Assembly: GCF_003573695.1 (NCBI RefSeq)
Contig: NC_039359.1
Span: forward strand, 119,233,849 to 119,297,848
DNA from: Papaver somniferum
Taxonomy: Eukaryota; Streptophyta; Magnoliopsida; Ranunculales; Papaveraceae
DNA length: 64,000 bases
Direction of reading: 5' to 3'
The position numbers were made by a program, and so were the translations under genes. The notes beneath the pieces are model-generated. The model was not told where the DNA came from, ran no database searches, and was given only the letters and a program-made list of their open reading frames with translations. Shown here piece by piece: positions 1 to 11,089 of the stretch (position 1 is its first letter; the number at the start of each line of letters is the position of its first letter).

Positions 1-405
1 CCTGTTCAGGCCTGATAAGTAAACCCAATCAATTTCAGCCTTTTAGTCTCTCTAAAACTCGATCAAAAACTCAACCCTAATTCTACAGGTGAGATGATTT
101 GTTTCCCGCCAAAAACATCGTTCAAATGAGGAAGAAAAGGTTGCCCCCTATCCGTCTGTGGAGTGTAAATAGCAGTTGTCTAGTTAGGGCGCCCCTTATA
201 AACTGAGGTGCCCCTTATCAAGGCAAGGGAGTCCGAATAACACGTGTCCTCCGGGTGTCAAAATCAACTTCTCGAGGCGAATTTTCCAAAAATGTTTATT
301 TCCCAAAAATGCCTACAAACACACAAAACACCATAATAAGGACGAAAACGAGTACTAACAATACGAAACATTGAGGACAAATTAGACACATAAATGCGTC
401 TATCA
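1..405 (-). repeat. A1 3' LTR (partial)
   Basis: This is the inner 405 bp of the LTR, ending in TCTATCA. It is nearly identical to 5357-5764. In element orientation it is the 3' LTR, and the remainder lies outside the window. Confidence 0.85.
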
Positions 406-419
406 AATACCCCCAAAAT
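406..419 (-). other. A1 polypurine tract
   Basis: On the minus strand the sequence reads AATTTTGGGGGTATT directly before the LTR start TGATAGACGC. This is the expected place for plus-strand priming. The same tract, AAGTTTGGGGGTATT, is next to the matching LTR of A2. Confidence 0.65.
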
Positions 420-1545
420 TATTATTTGCTAGTCCTCGAGCAAAAATAATAAAAAATAAAACCGAGTTAATCTCGAGAGGGTTTACCAGAGGTGTACCCA
501 CAAAACCTTTACTCCAAACCCTAGCTATCTATGCAGAACCTTGGAAGGCACTAAAGAATCTCCTTGGTTGGCATACAATCATTGACTATAGGAGGAAGTA
601 CCCTGATGCGAAATTCCAATTGTTGTATACGAGTTTGCACTCAATCATACTCAAATTCATATATAGTGACAGAGCTCTACTCAGATAGTTTCTGTACATC
701 ATAACCGGAGTCATCCAATCACATGGAAATATTAAGAAGATGGATAAAGAGAAAAGATAGATGGTTTAAAGTGAACGGTGTTTCCCATGTTTGTTTGAAG
801 GCCTCTGCCAAGATGGACCTATCCTAATGGACTGAGATACCGGTCTGACTAATATCAACACAACTGGCATATACAAGGGGACCAGTGGTCGATAAACCTA
901 ACTCTAGGTCAACATAACTGGGATTCACAAGGGCACCAGTGGTCGACTTTATTGAATTTATTCTGGTTGGTCTGATGGTCTGGTCTTAATTAATTAATTT
1001 ATTTTTTTTTCTTTTTTTTTTTGGTATCTCAATCACCCTATTTCACCCTAGAACAGGTAACAACTTGAATCGTGTGCCCCACCAAATCATTTAAAAAATA
1101 AAAACAGAAGGATTAGGATTCAACGAGATATTGCGAAACTACCATGTTTTTTTCTTAAATTCGAACACCTGAGCTCTGTGCTTTTATGAATAGACTCTTT
1201 AGATGTTTCCATCTAATCAGATTGGTTCCTCAACTCCTACAACCAAGATGTTTCCATCCACTTAGATAGGTTAGTGCTATCCTTAATAGGCATAAATTTC
1301 TAGGCTCTGGAGTTTATTTATACTGCAACTAAAAAGTTTCTCCCATACCCCCAAACTTAAATCTAACATTGTCCTCAATGTTCTAAAGATAAAATTAAAA
1401 GCATGAACAAGGAGAAACTGTTACCACTTGAAGAAAAAGAGTTAAGGAAAGAAATAAGGAAGAATATTACCGTGTCACATGAAAATGGGTTACCTCCCAA
1501 GAAGTGCTAAGTTTAAAGTCTTCAGCCAGACATTGGAAGAATTAG
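420..1545. other. A1 non-coding 3' internal region
   Basis: No ORF of note. The stretch matches the corresponding part of A2 (about 41869-43100), including an ACCAGTGGTCGA motif found twice in each and a poly-T run at 1003-1022. It behaves as the 3' untranslated part of the element. Its function is unknown. Confidence 0.6.
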
Positions 1546-3225
1546 TCACCTCGTAGAATCATAAAGTAGTAGCCGGAATAACTGTGGGTCATATGGATCA
1601 AAAAGTGTTACCCACAAGAAGAGGAAACTGCAACAGACCAAGAAGATACCGAACATACCCTTCCTTAAGACAACTACATCTAGTTGTGGTTCAGGTTCAG
1701 GCTCCATAAAAGGGTCTAAATAAAAATCTTTCATTGGTTGGATTTCCTCAAAGGTATTCTGAAGATCAGGCTGAAGAGTCTGGAAATACTCAAGTAAGAA
1801 CTTAGAAGCGCATAACAAAAGCCTGAATAACTGGGGATCCTCTAAGTCAATCAGATTTGACTCACACAGCTGACCACAATGAAAGAGGTGGTCTTCCTTA
1901 AGAAAATGTGTCGACCCTATTCTCCTAAAGTAATTAGGTACAGTCTCAAAACTTAATAACCAACACATCTGAAAATTATATGTTCCCATAATTGGAAGAA
2001 AAGTTTTTGGTGGGAAAACAAAGTCAATCTTGGTATCATAGCCTAGGTTAACCACATAAACCAGAGGATGGGTTTCTAACAACTGAGCTTCTTTTTGGAC
2101 ATTACTAGGTTCGGAAAAACATGTATGGAGATAATCTTGTAAGATGGTTGAGGCACAAATGTCAAGTCCTACACGAGGGAACATTCTAAGAGTTAAAGGT
2201 AAAGCACAGGGAGAATGATAATCACCCCCAAACTTAGAGTTTTGGGTGTCTCTAGATAGACTAACTACAATTTCTAGATCGTCGGAATCCTGAAAATGGT
2301 CAATTGCTTCTTTTAGGTTATACTCAGGTGATGCATCCTCACTCATATTTAAAAGCTCTACGATTTCATCTTCTTCGTCTAAGACTATTGTTTCTAAATC
2401 GCTAGACTCTAAAACATTATTCTCAGAATAAACTTGTTCCTCTAAATCATTATCGTCTTTGTAAACAGGAAATACTACATCGTCTAAAACGAGGGTATCT
2501 CTAGTCAAATCCTCGTCCTTTTGAATAGGTGAATAATTATTAAAATTATTTGGATTTGGACTAGAAATAATATTATCATTGTAAAGCTCAATTGGAGTAA
2601 CCATTTCCTGATCACTATTCCTACATAAGTATGATTCTCCATCAACACTATCCTCATCATAATAACATGAAAGAGATCGAACCTCATCTAAAATAGTGTC
2701 TCCAATTCTATCCTCGTCATCTTGATTAGGTGAATAATAACTATCCTCATTTTCAAGGGTAAAACTGGGAACACTGTGTTGGAAATTCATATAATTTCGA
2801 GTAATTCTTTCGTTCGTCTCAGCTATCCGCTTGAGGTGGTCTTCTAAAGAAGGTTCACTCATTATTGTAGTTATTTCGTCTATAATTATACTATTCATCT
2901 CAGCTAACTTACGCGTCGACTCAGCTAACTTCCTGAGGGACTCTTCTAAAGGAGGAATAGGAACAGAGGGATCATAAAAAGGACTACTTTTCAATAGTTT
3001 GTTTGTATCCTCTAGACATGAAGAACTAATACTATAATCTTCTTTCTCGTAAGACTGATGCACGTGTGGATAGTAATTGGGCTCACCAGGGTATGACCCA
3101 TAACCTTCGAAAGGTTGGCGTTCCCAACCACTATTCACACTATGGTCATAAAAAGAGTGATATCCATATTGTTCAGTTGGATATTCATATTCATTGTGAT
3201 GGCTATTATAATACCAGTTTGACAT
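1546..3225 (-). CDS. Chimeric retroelement protein with C-terminal membrane segment
   Basis: A 559-codon open frame with ATG start at 3225, the only long ORF of A1. Residues 1-75 are rich in Tyr, Ser, Asn and His. Residues 90-150 hold heptad-like repeats (EESLRKLAESTRKLAEM) that suggest a coiled coil. Residues 150-300 are strongly acidic. Around 300-335 a block containing TQNSKFGG matches the end of the gag-protease frame of A2. Near residues 525-548 there is one hydrophobic segment (LVCCSFLFLWVTLF), followed by DPQLFRLLLYD, which closely matches the C-terminus of the env-like ORF of A2 at 43114-43443. The protein thus looks like an N-terminal module joined to the tail of an Athila-type element after loss of pol. 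A GAG-like role is possible from the coil but unproven. I do not recognise a named family for the N-terminal part. Confidence 0.6.
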   Translation of the reverse strand: MSNWYYNSHHNEYEYPTEQYGYHSFYDHSVNSGWERQPFEGYGSYPGEPNYYPHVHQSYEKEDYSISSSCLEDTNKLLKSSPFYDPSVPIPPLEESLRKLAESTRKLAEMNSIIIDEITTIMSEPSLEDHLKRIAETNERITRNYMNFQHSVPSFTLENEDSYYSPNQDDEDRIGDTILDEVRSLSCYYDEDSVDGESYLCRNSDQEMVTPIELYNDNIISSPNPNNFNNYSPIQKDEDLTRDTLVLDDVVFPVYKDDNDLEEQVYSENNVLESSDLETIVLDEEDEIVELLNMSEDASPEYNLKEAIDHFQDSDDLEIVVSLSRDTQNSKFGGDYHSPCALPLTLRMFPRVGLDICASTILQDYLHTCFSEPSNVQKEAQLLETHPLVYVVNLGYDTKIDFVFPPKTFLPIMGTYNFQMCWLLSFETVPNYFRRIGSTHFLKEDHLFHCGQLCESNLIDLEDPQLFRLLLCASKFLLEYFQTLQPDLQNTFEEIQPMKDFYLDPFMEPEPEPQLDVVVLRKGMFGIFLVCCSFLFLWVTLFDPYDPQLFRLLLYDSTR

Positions 3226-4310
3226 CCTAACTGCAAGGGAATTCTACACAAGCACAAACAAGGCTGACTCGACCACAACAAACCTATTTTATCTAGCAAA
3301 CAAAAAGCATGATGGATCCCTTAGATTGTTTCTAGACCAGCTTCTATTCTTTCGAATAGGAATTCGTTACAATTTAAGCAAACCCCTCTGGAATCAATCC
3401 TATTCAAAGTAAGTTGAATATAGGCGAGGGAAGCTCGGTGGAGCTTTGATACCCAAGGCCTCACCGGTATTACAAGGCGGCGCATTCACGCATTCAACTC
3501 ACAGAAACCATTATGAACTTCGAAGTATGCTTAAAAGAGTAACCAATATTTTTCTAATGACTTTCATATTAAGCTCGTTACCCTATCGGTATCGTTCTAG
3601 TCAGTATTTTAAGCTTAGGTTCGCGTAGGTTACATGTTCATAAGGCGGGCAAGAAGCAAATGGTGATAAAATCCGAGTCCTTATCTTGATTTGGCCAGGC
3701 CTGACCCTTTACTAGAAAATTAAATCCGATTTCAGGTCCTCAACATATATGCATACAAAATCATCCAGTAAACCCGCTGACAGGGGATTCACGGGTGTTT
3801 AGAATTCTTACCTCTCGTTCCAGACGGGGGATGAACCGTTGAAGTCGACTCGGGCCACAACTCCAATGTCGTGTACGAACCCGAGGGGGCGAGACGATAT
3901 CGTAATCGTCTTCGTTCTCTGCACACAGTTTATATTTAAAACTACCCTTCCGTAGGGTTTAAAAAAAATAAAGTCCCAAAGTTCAATGTCCGAAAATAAA
4001 AAAATGTCTAAAAATAAAAACCTTAATTACAGTTTCCAAAAAAATAAAATAAAATAGAATACCTATATACACAAATTTTCTTCTTCACTCCTTTTGGATT
4101 CCTCCTTTCTTTTCTTCTTTGGCTTCGCTTTTGTTTTCAACATTTCTCCCCTTTTCTTTAGCTCATTTCCAAATCTGAAAGCAAACAATAAATACCAAAA
4201 GGCGTAAAAAGGAACAAATAAAAAAAAACCTAAAAACAAATTTATAAACAAATCTTTGTCACAAGATGAAGAGACGCTGAGACGCGGGATTCCACCAATT
4301 CTCACATTCA
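3226..4310. other. A1 5' leader with possible primer-binding site
   Basis: This is a non-coding leader between the ORF and the 5' LTR. Part of it (about 3290-3960) matches 46530-47200 of A2. On the minus strand TGGTGGAATCCCGCGTCTC lies at about 4280-4297, where a primer-binding site belongs. It starts with TGG like a tRNA 3'-CCA complement, but I cannot name the tRNA. The start of the LTR is uncertain by about 15 bp. Small ORFs here are not supported. Confidence 0.45.
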
Positions 4311-5764
4311 TGCGATTCAACTATTAATTCCAGACAATTAAAGCTCATAAAATAACAAACATCGACTCTAAATCTTTGCCAAGGTGGATTTTATAAAGAA
4401 TTATATGTAAATCACAAGCATGACGCATCTAAAGTACCTAAGACTAAGCATGCAAAATCTAACGAAATCACAAATAATCAAGAAAAATCATAAATCAATT
4501 ATAATAGTGCAAATAGTCATAAAGGAATTAAATAGAATTACCACATGGGTGAAAAACAGTTTCCTCCGTCGTCCCAGTGATGGGTTCTAGCTCCTCATAG
4601 TGAAAACACGCTCAAAGGAATCTTTCATTGCTCAAAAAGGTGTTTGCAAGGAGAAAAGGTACAAAGCAGTGTGTTTGTAACAGTTATAATTGTTACATAA
4701 CCCACTGTTACAGAGAAACACTTAACAGACTGTTGCGAATTCGAAATAGTTGTTACAAAAACTGTTACAAAGATATTGAATTTGAAACTATATGTAACGG
4801 TTTTCTGCGACTGATTTTAACTGTTGTTTCGTGTTCTTCTTCTTCTTCAATGGAAGCAGCAGAGACAAGCTCTGTAACTCCCAATCCTCAGCCTCTGTTC
4901 GAACCCCTCACACTACCTTCACTCATGTGACTCTAATATCCAATTTATACTCATAGCACCTTCAAATCTTTATACGGGATTATTCTTCCCTTTCATATCT
5001 CTGCTCGCGAAAAAACTTCAACTGACACACTCCAAATCGTCTATTCTTCACCCAAACACGTAATAGATTGATCACAACATAATCAGGTCACACGCAGTTA
5101 CGGCAAGCAGCTCGGAAAATCCCGAGAATAATTCTTCTTCTGGTTTACGTGGAAATCTTCTTTTTATGTAAATCCAAGTCACATACCTTCACTGTTATGA
5201 AGGAACAGGCTTATAAGAATCATATACCATGAAAATCTCTTACAGAATATCACCCAAACCCGATCCAGTAAACCTCAGCAAACCCGTGAACTCCACACCT
5301 CTGTTCCCTTCTAACTCGAGTTCTAACCAATTTGGGTTCAATCAAATGACTATACCAGGCCTGTTTAGGCCTAATAAGTAAACCCAATCAATTTCAGCCT
5401 TTTAGTCTCTCTAAAACTCGATCAAAAACTCAACCCTAATTCTGCAGGTGAGATGATTTGTTTCCCGCCAAAAACATCGTTCAAATGAGGAAGAAAGGGT
5501 TGCCCCCTATCCGTCTGTGGAGTGTAAATAACAGCTGTCTAGTTAGGGTGCCCCTTATAAACTGAGGTGCCCCTTATCAAGGCAGGGGAGTCCAAATAAC
5601 ACGTGTCCTCCGGGTGTCAAAATCAACTTTTCGAGCCGAATTTTCCGAAAATGTTTATTTCCCAAAAATGCCTACAAACACACAAAACACCATAATAAGG
5701 ACGAAAACGAGTACTAACAATACGAAACATTGAGGACAAATTAGACACATAAATGCGTCTATCA
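4311..5764 (-). repeat. A1 5' LTR
   Basis: The full right-hand LTR, about 1.45 kb, ending TCTATCA. Its last 408 bp repeat 1-405. The outer end is sharp because the match with the left LTR stops at 5764/405. The inner start at 4311 is an estimate from the last CA before the primer-site-like sequence. Confidence 0.7.
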
Positions 5765-6111
5765 TATATACATCCTGGACATAACAAACTAAAATAAATC
5801 ATGATCTCTTAGGAAATACCCAAATAATTTTTCTACTTTTCGACTAATTACCTAGGTGGGTTGGGGGGCCCGGACGGCTGGACCATAAGTGTAACACAAA
5901 AAAAGGAAAAAAACCAAAGGTTGTCTAGTTAAACAATGACCCAAACTAAATTGTACATTTCAACATAGAAAATAATCCAAACACCAAAAAAAAAACACAA
6001 CTACAAGAGGAAAAAAAGCTACATACTCAAGGAATAAATTTTACATGGGAAAAAAATCCAAATACAAATACAAAAAAACAAAAAAGAACACAACTACAAG
6101 AAAAAAAAAAG
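5765..6111. other. A-rich spacer after A1
   Basis: An A-rich spacer with several poly-A runs and no ORF. It probably holds the 3' untranslated remnant of the F-box pseudogene that follows on the minus strand. No other feature seen. Confidence 0.4.
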
Positions 6112-7281
6112 CTATATAGATAACCCAAGGAATGTGTTAGTGGCATGGACATCATGAGTACATGTTTCCGATTGTCCACCAAAAATCTTCAACGAGACAT
6201 CGCTCCTCATATGAGGAATAATTGCAACCTTGCTTGTTTCCCACAGTTGCGTCCCCCAAATTTCCGTCCAAGTTCTGGTTAGTTCATTGTAACATAATAA
6301 ACTCCCATTCTGCCCCAATATGAGGTCCTTGTTTTTTCCAAAAGCTATCGGGTAATAGGCCGGCCACCCTTCATCCTCATCCTTTTCCAAGAAAATGCTT
6401 ATCTTATGATTCCAATTCCATTCCCCGCCAGGTGCCCATGTATGAATATTTTTTTTGGAAATGGGTGCCCAGAAATCTACTTGGGGCTGATTAATCCCCT
6501 CATCACAGCAGGCCTCATGGATGTAGTAAAATAAAAGGCGAACTCCGACCATAACCATCCCAACTGATGGGAATTCACTCCTAGGAATATGATTCGGGGG
6601 TCGCCAATGTTGATGAAATGTCTCAGTGTCCAAATTGAAAGAAACTATGCCACTATCTCACTGACAACAATCCTTCCAAAAAATACAACCATGTGCGTAC
6701 ACACCTGAACTCCGAAAAATATAAGGAATCTCCCATGCTATGTTCCTTCATCCTTTCTTGTATCCTAGAGTGTGTATTTGAACTTTACTATCCATGTGAA
6801 TTCGAACTACCTTGTACTCATCGGTACGTTGACAGTATCTGAAACCCCCAATTACAGGATACCAAGAAAGTACTTGATCTCGTCCAATAATTGGGATGCA
6901 TAGTTGTGGAAGATGTAGGTGCTCACCAGTTTCTGGATTCATAACATATATAGGATCTTGTATGCCGTGGTGTGAAACATAAAAACAGACCAGACCATTG
7001 CAATATCCAACTATTGGGTGCAACTTAGTCAAATCTTCATGGGTTCCATCATTCGGGGCTTCGTGATTGTTGGCTGTTACGATCGGGCTGAAATCTTTCT
7101 CTATATAAAAAAGTTGAGTAACTTCTTTCCCTATTCTTGGTGTGACACCAAAAAGGAGTCCAATTCTTTTGTCCCCGAGGATAGTATTCCACTCTTTGGA
7201 AACACATTTACTTGCTAAAATGCTTTCTGCAGTTTGGAGGTGCTGTAGTATCTCGGTAGTTAATTCCGGAAACATATCCAT
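6112..7281 (-). pseudogene. F-box/FBA-domain protein pseudogene, copy 1
   Basis: F-box proteins are the substrate-binding subunits of SCF ubiquitin ligases. Starting at the ATG at 7281, residues 1-45 form a degenerate F-box (FPELTTEILQHLQ, then ILASKCVSKEWNTIL). After it come FBA-type features: GYCNGLVCFY, an NPETGEHLHLP block, and GGFRYCQRTDEYKVVRI. The same frame meets a TGA after TLGYKKG at about 6748 and a second TGA after CIFWKDCCQ at about 6658, then stays open to 6112 (SFNLDTETF, YNELTRTWTEIW, HMRSDVSLKIFGG). Joined, it would be about 390 codons, normal for this family. With two in-frame stops it is most likely a pseudogene. A copy lies at 8820-9991. Confidence 0.75.
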
Positions 7282-7439
7282 CACTATTATACTGATGAAA
7301 GATCATCAAAAAAATTTTTAAAGCATTTAAGATTTTCTTAATATTGTAGAATTCAACAAGAAGATACGAGTAATGCTTATATAGACATCCAATACACCTG
7401 TTGGCGAATGGTTGCGTCCTTGATGAGCAGGCATTATTT

Positions 7440-7553
7440 GAAAGGTCGCGTCTTTAATGAGCAGACAAGTAACGCATATTTGTATGTTTTATCTTTGAAA
7501 GGTCGCGTCCTTAATGAGCAGGCAAGTAAAGCATATTTGCCCGTTTTATCTTA
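7440..7553. repeat. 57-bp tandem duplication
   Basis: Two adjacent near-identical units start GAAAGGTCGCGTC at 7440 and 7497. A third partial relative lies just before at about 7403, and a diverged relative lies at 10190-10230, upstream of the second F-box copy. The repeat therefore predates the F-box duplication. Confidence 0.7.
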
Positions 7554-8070
7554 TAAGCGGTTATAACTTAAACCTATAACTGAATTTTTATTTAAAAGGA
7601 AACAAAATCTAAAGGATAACCATTACGTCATGAAGTAGGTATGAGAAGACACAATTTCACTAATGTTGACCTCCTGGAATTAGAATACCCGTCACGACAA
7701 CATCTTAATATTTACAACGGCATTGGTTGATAATATAGAACAGGAACTATCCATAAAATACAAAACGTGAATTTATCACTACAAATATGGGCTAATGGTA
7801 CCATAATTTATGTATCTCTCTTTTTGCCCATTTATGTTATGGTTTTGTGTTTTGGTGTCAAACACCAGTTTCAAATCAATAATTCATCTACAAAAAGAAT
7901 CCCGATTAGTCACAAAATCTTTTTCATTCGTGTGCATTTTCAAGAATATCATCATTGATTTGTCTATCAATCACTTATACCATTTGCATCTCAAATTCTC
8001 ACTTCTTTTTACATTTTTCTTTTCCCGTCTCGGATTTTATTATAATTGTTGAAGAATAAACCAAGATACT

Positions 8071-8158
8071 ATGAAGAATAAACCAATATGGTTGAGTCAA
8101 CTGGTACAGTTGACATGAAGAATAAACCAATATGGTTGAGTCAACTGGTACAGTTGAC
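8071..8158. repeat. 2 x 44-bp exact tandem repeat
   Basis: Two identical 44-bp units beginning ATGAAGAATAAACC at 8071 and 8115. They lie inside the probable copia LTR. Confidence 0.85.
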
Positions 8159-8354
8159 ATGAAGTGAATGGATCAACAACTCTTGTTGACATGGTACGGT
8201 TTATAGAAGTTTATTTGGGTTGCAAGTAAAACTGGTTTTAAGAGTTTATTTACGTGAGAATTGTCTAGAAGTTTCTTTGTTAGAGTTTTATTATGTTTGG
8301 AAAGTTATTTTTCTTGAGAGTCAAGTTTGTTACTCATATAAATAGGCTGTTGAG

Positions 8355-8398
8355 CCATGAGTCGAAATACATCAATCCATGAGTCGAAATACATCAAT
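8355..8398. repeat. 2 x 22-bp exact tandem repeat
   Basis: Two identical 22-bp units beginning CCATGAGTCGAAATAC at 8355 and 8377, just after the TATAAATAGG box of the probable LTR. Confidence 0.85.
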
Positions 8399-8442
8399 CA
8401 AGAGAAGTTTGTTTGAGTTTTAGTTATGTGTTCCTTTCATCA

Positions 8443-8819
8443 AGTCTTTGATATCAGATTTTCTAAAATAATGAACACATAAAAGTCTCCCTATAAATTT
8501 GCAAAATTTATAACCATAAATACAACTGGAATACAGAAATGCCTCCCTATATACCAAATTGACCACCTTAAAAGAAAATCCCCCTCTAAATTAGTCGGGA
8601 ATATGTTTAAAAGCATTAACTCCATTAAATAAAATACCAACCATTATTACCCAAAATAAGACCAACTCTGATTCTTCAGATTTCAAAAACAACTTTTAGT
8701 CCAAACAAGATACGAAAAAAAATAATCAAAGATGAGAAATAGTACTTTTAAAAATATATAGTATATATATATTGAACACCAAACTACATTACTCTAATCA
8801 AAACAAAAACAAAAACACT
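8443..8819. other. Spacer without recognised gene
   Basis: An AT-rich stretch between the probable copia LTR and the second F-box copy. It contains a TATATATATA run at about 8760. I see no gene. Confidence 0.4.
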
Positions 8820-9991
8820 ACACTCGAAATATGTTTGTGGCATGGTCATCATAAATACATGTTTCCGCTTGTCCTCCAAAATTCCTCAATGAGATGGCGC
8901 TCCTCATGTGAGGAATAACTCTAACCTTTGCTCACCTTATCTCCGCAATTTCTGTCAAAGTTCTGGTGAGTTCATTATAACGCGCTAAACAGCGATTGTT
9001 TTGTAATAGGACGTCGTTGTTCTTTCCCAAGGCTATAAGCTTATAAGGCGGCCACCATAAATTCGAAGGCTCTTCCAAGAAAATGCTCCTCTTAAGTTCC
9101 CAATTCCATTCTACACCGGGTGCCCGTGCATGAACATCATTATCCGAAATGGGTGCCCAAAAATCAATCCGGAGATCATAAATATCGTGAATGTTGTAAA
9201 ATAAAAGGCGAACTCCATACAAGACCATTCCAAGTTTCGGAGTACTGAAACCACCATTCTCATAAATATGATGCGGGGGTGGCGAATGTGACTGGAATGT
9301 CTCATTGTCCAAATTGAAAGATACTATCTGAATATTGTCATAAAAATAATGATTTATCCAAAAAATACAACCATGTGCGTACACACCTGAATCCCAAAAA
9401 GTAAAAGGAAATATCTGATGTTCCTTCATCCCCTGTTGTCGCCTAGAGTGTGTACGTCCACTTTACCGTCCACTTGAATTCGAACTACTTTGTATTCACT
9501 GGTATTTTGACAACAGCCGAACCCCCCTACGACGAATTGTGGATCCCAATTAATTTGTGGTGTTGGTGTTGGATCGCATATTTGTGGCAGATGGAGGTGC
9601 TCACCCGTTGTTGGATTCATAATATAGATAGGATCTTGTATGCCATGGTGTGAAGCATAAAAACATACCAGATCATTAGAAGATCGAACGATTGGGTGTG
9701 ACATATTTTCATCATAGGATCGGATAATATTCCAGGTACCATTTTTTCCAAATAACATCTGATAGAAATCTCCCATCATCGTGTAGTAATCTTTCTCCTC
9801 AATTTGTTCTCTGTAAAAGAGTTGTGTAACTTTTTTTCTGTCACTTTTTGAGTGAAACCAAAAAGGAGTCCAATTATTTTGTCTGCAAGGACAGAATTCC
9901 ACTCTTTGCATACACATTTGCTTGCCAAAATACCTTCTGTACTTGGGAGGAGATGTAGTATCTAGGGAGTTAAATCCGTCAACATTTCCAT
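8820..9991 (-). pseudogene. F-box/FBA-domain protein pseudogene, copy 2
   Basis: This is a paralogue of the 6112-7281 pseudogene on the same strand. The F-box starts at the ATG at 9991 (MEMLTDLTP, then a stop, then ILASKCVCKEWNSVLADK), so it carries an early TAG. A frameshift near 9830 follows. The FBA part is readable (SSNDLVCFYASHHG, NPTTGEHLHLPQ, TSEYKVVRIQ, FWDSGVYAHGCIFW, GVEWNWELKRSIFLEE, YNELTRTLTEI). There is a TGA after TLGDNRG at the same position as in copy 1, and a change of frame at the overlapping ATGA at 9426-9429. The C-terminus (HMRSAISLRNFGG) continues in another frame past the stop at 8932. It has at least two stops and two or three shifts, so it is dead. Confidence 0.75.
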
Positions 9992-10332
9992 TACTATTAC
10001 TGGTGAAATATTTTTTTTTAATGTAGAAGTATTTAGGATTTCGTTTTTGTTGAATGCTTATATAGACATCCAATGGATGCAATATGTGTCCCCACACAAC
10101 ACACCTGTTGGAATTTTCACGTCTTTTGGTGTTTCAAAATCTATTCGGTTAATGTGAAGCGTAATACGAAGGGGTGCGAACCGTTACACCGTTTGGCCAA
10201 TGGTCGCATCCTTAATCAGCATGCCTTATTTAAAAATCCATGATCCAAACAAGAAACGGATATTTTCACGTGTTTGTGTGAGATTTATTCCAGTTTATCA
10301 ACATTCTATTTATGTGTCCATTGCAAATTTAA
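9992..10332. other. 5' flank of F-box copy 2
   Basis: Non-coding. It includes a diverged copy of the GTCGC-TCCTTAATCAGC repeat also found upstream of copy 1 (7403-7553), so the F-box duplication included upstream DNA. No promoter motif is clear. Confidence 0.4.
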
Positions 10333-10415
10333 AAATTAGGGTTATGACCATAGTATATTAATCTTTTGAAGACAAGAAATTAGGGTTATGACCATAGTAT
10401 ATTAATCTTTTGAAG
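10333..10415. repeat. 44-bp tandem duplication
   Basis: A 44-bp unit starting AAATTAGGGTTATGACC at 10333 is repeated from 10377. The second copy is complete to about 10415, where it runs into a poly-A stretch. Confidence 0.85.
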
Positions 10416-11089
10416 AAAAAAAATCAAGTTCGAGACTCTCAGTTGAGGAGGATCGTAAATGATCCCAATATATATTGCTATTGCCAATCATATATAGTTG
10501 TAGTTTATGGTGTTGACCAATATACGAAAGCCAAAAGAGAATTTTGGCATGGTTATAGCGCTTGGCTGGAGGGAATTGTTGCGCATGGCTTTGAGTAGGT
10601 GTGAATTACCGAGGGAATTACACCAAAAATAGAAATTTGTTCAGAGAAGATTAGGCATGGCGAATCATGGAGAGAGATACTTCAGATACCTACAGATTTG
10701 GCAAGAGTTTAGCCAAGGCATGCACATTAGAGAAGAGTACATGATTATGATCTACTGTAAGATAAAGCATATATGTACTCAATCAACATGGTTGTGTTTA
10801 CGCAATTTTTTCGTGCTATTTTTCGTATTTAGATAAATCATACTATACTAAAATCAATGTGGTGTTGTACGCGTATATGAGAATATATTTATCAATATGG
10901 AAACTGTTATATTTTGTTTATTTGAGAGTGATATGCGGAATACAACTAAATTAGGTAATTGGAGATAATGCTCCTAACCTAAAAAAATTAGGGTTTTTCT
11001 AATACATTATATATATATATATATACTTAATTAAAAGTCGTACAAACCACACTAGCATAAAAGATAGATTGATATATTAGACGAAGAAA
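10416..11089. other. Spacer, with (TA)n microsatellite
   Basis: I recognise no gene. An open frame of about 60 codons at 10410-10598 starts outside any clear context and looks like nothing I know. A (TA)n run occupies about 11008-11025, about 65 bp upstream of the ATG at 11090. Confidence 0.4.

Larger units (their letters stand above)
1..5764 (-). mobile_element. Athila-like LTR retroelement A1, left end cut by window
   Basis: The sequence at 1-405 returns at about 5357-5764, so these are the two LTRs of one element whose left LTR starts before the window. The coding strand is minus: a polypurine tract abuts the left LTR and a primer-site-like sequence lies inside the right LTR. The LTR body (TCCTCCGTCGTC block, 'AAATGCGTCTATCA' end) and the internal non-coding flanks match element A2 at 40266-49125, so both belong to one family. 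A1 has no recognisable gag, protease, RT or integrase. It carries a single 559-codon ORF. It is therefore a non-autonomous member. A TSD cannot be tested because one edge is missing; bases after the right LTR are TATAT. Confidence 0.8.
8047..8442 (+). mobile_element. Probable solo or truncated copia-type LTR
   Basis: The stretch starts TGTTGAAG, has a TATAAATAGG box at about 8338 and ends TCA. It is followed at about 8449 by TTTGATATCAGA, which resembles the initiator-Met primer site (TGGTATCAGA) of copia elements. No partner LTR or matching TSD was found, and no pol sequence follows. I infer a remnant LTR; it could also be an old host promoter. Confidence 0.4.

Noticed and set aside
4628..4930. 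100-codon plus-strand frame in the A1 LTR
   Set aside because: LTR sequence with no domain. The related A2 LTR does not keep the frame.
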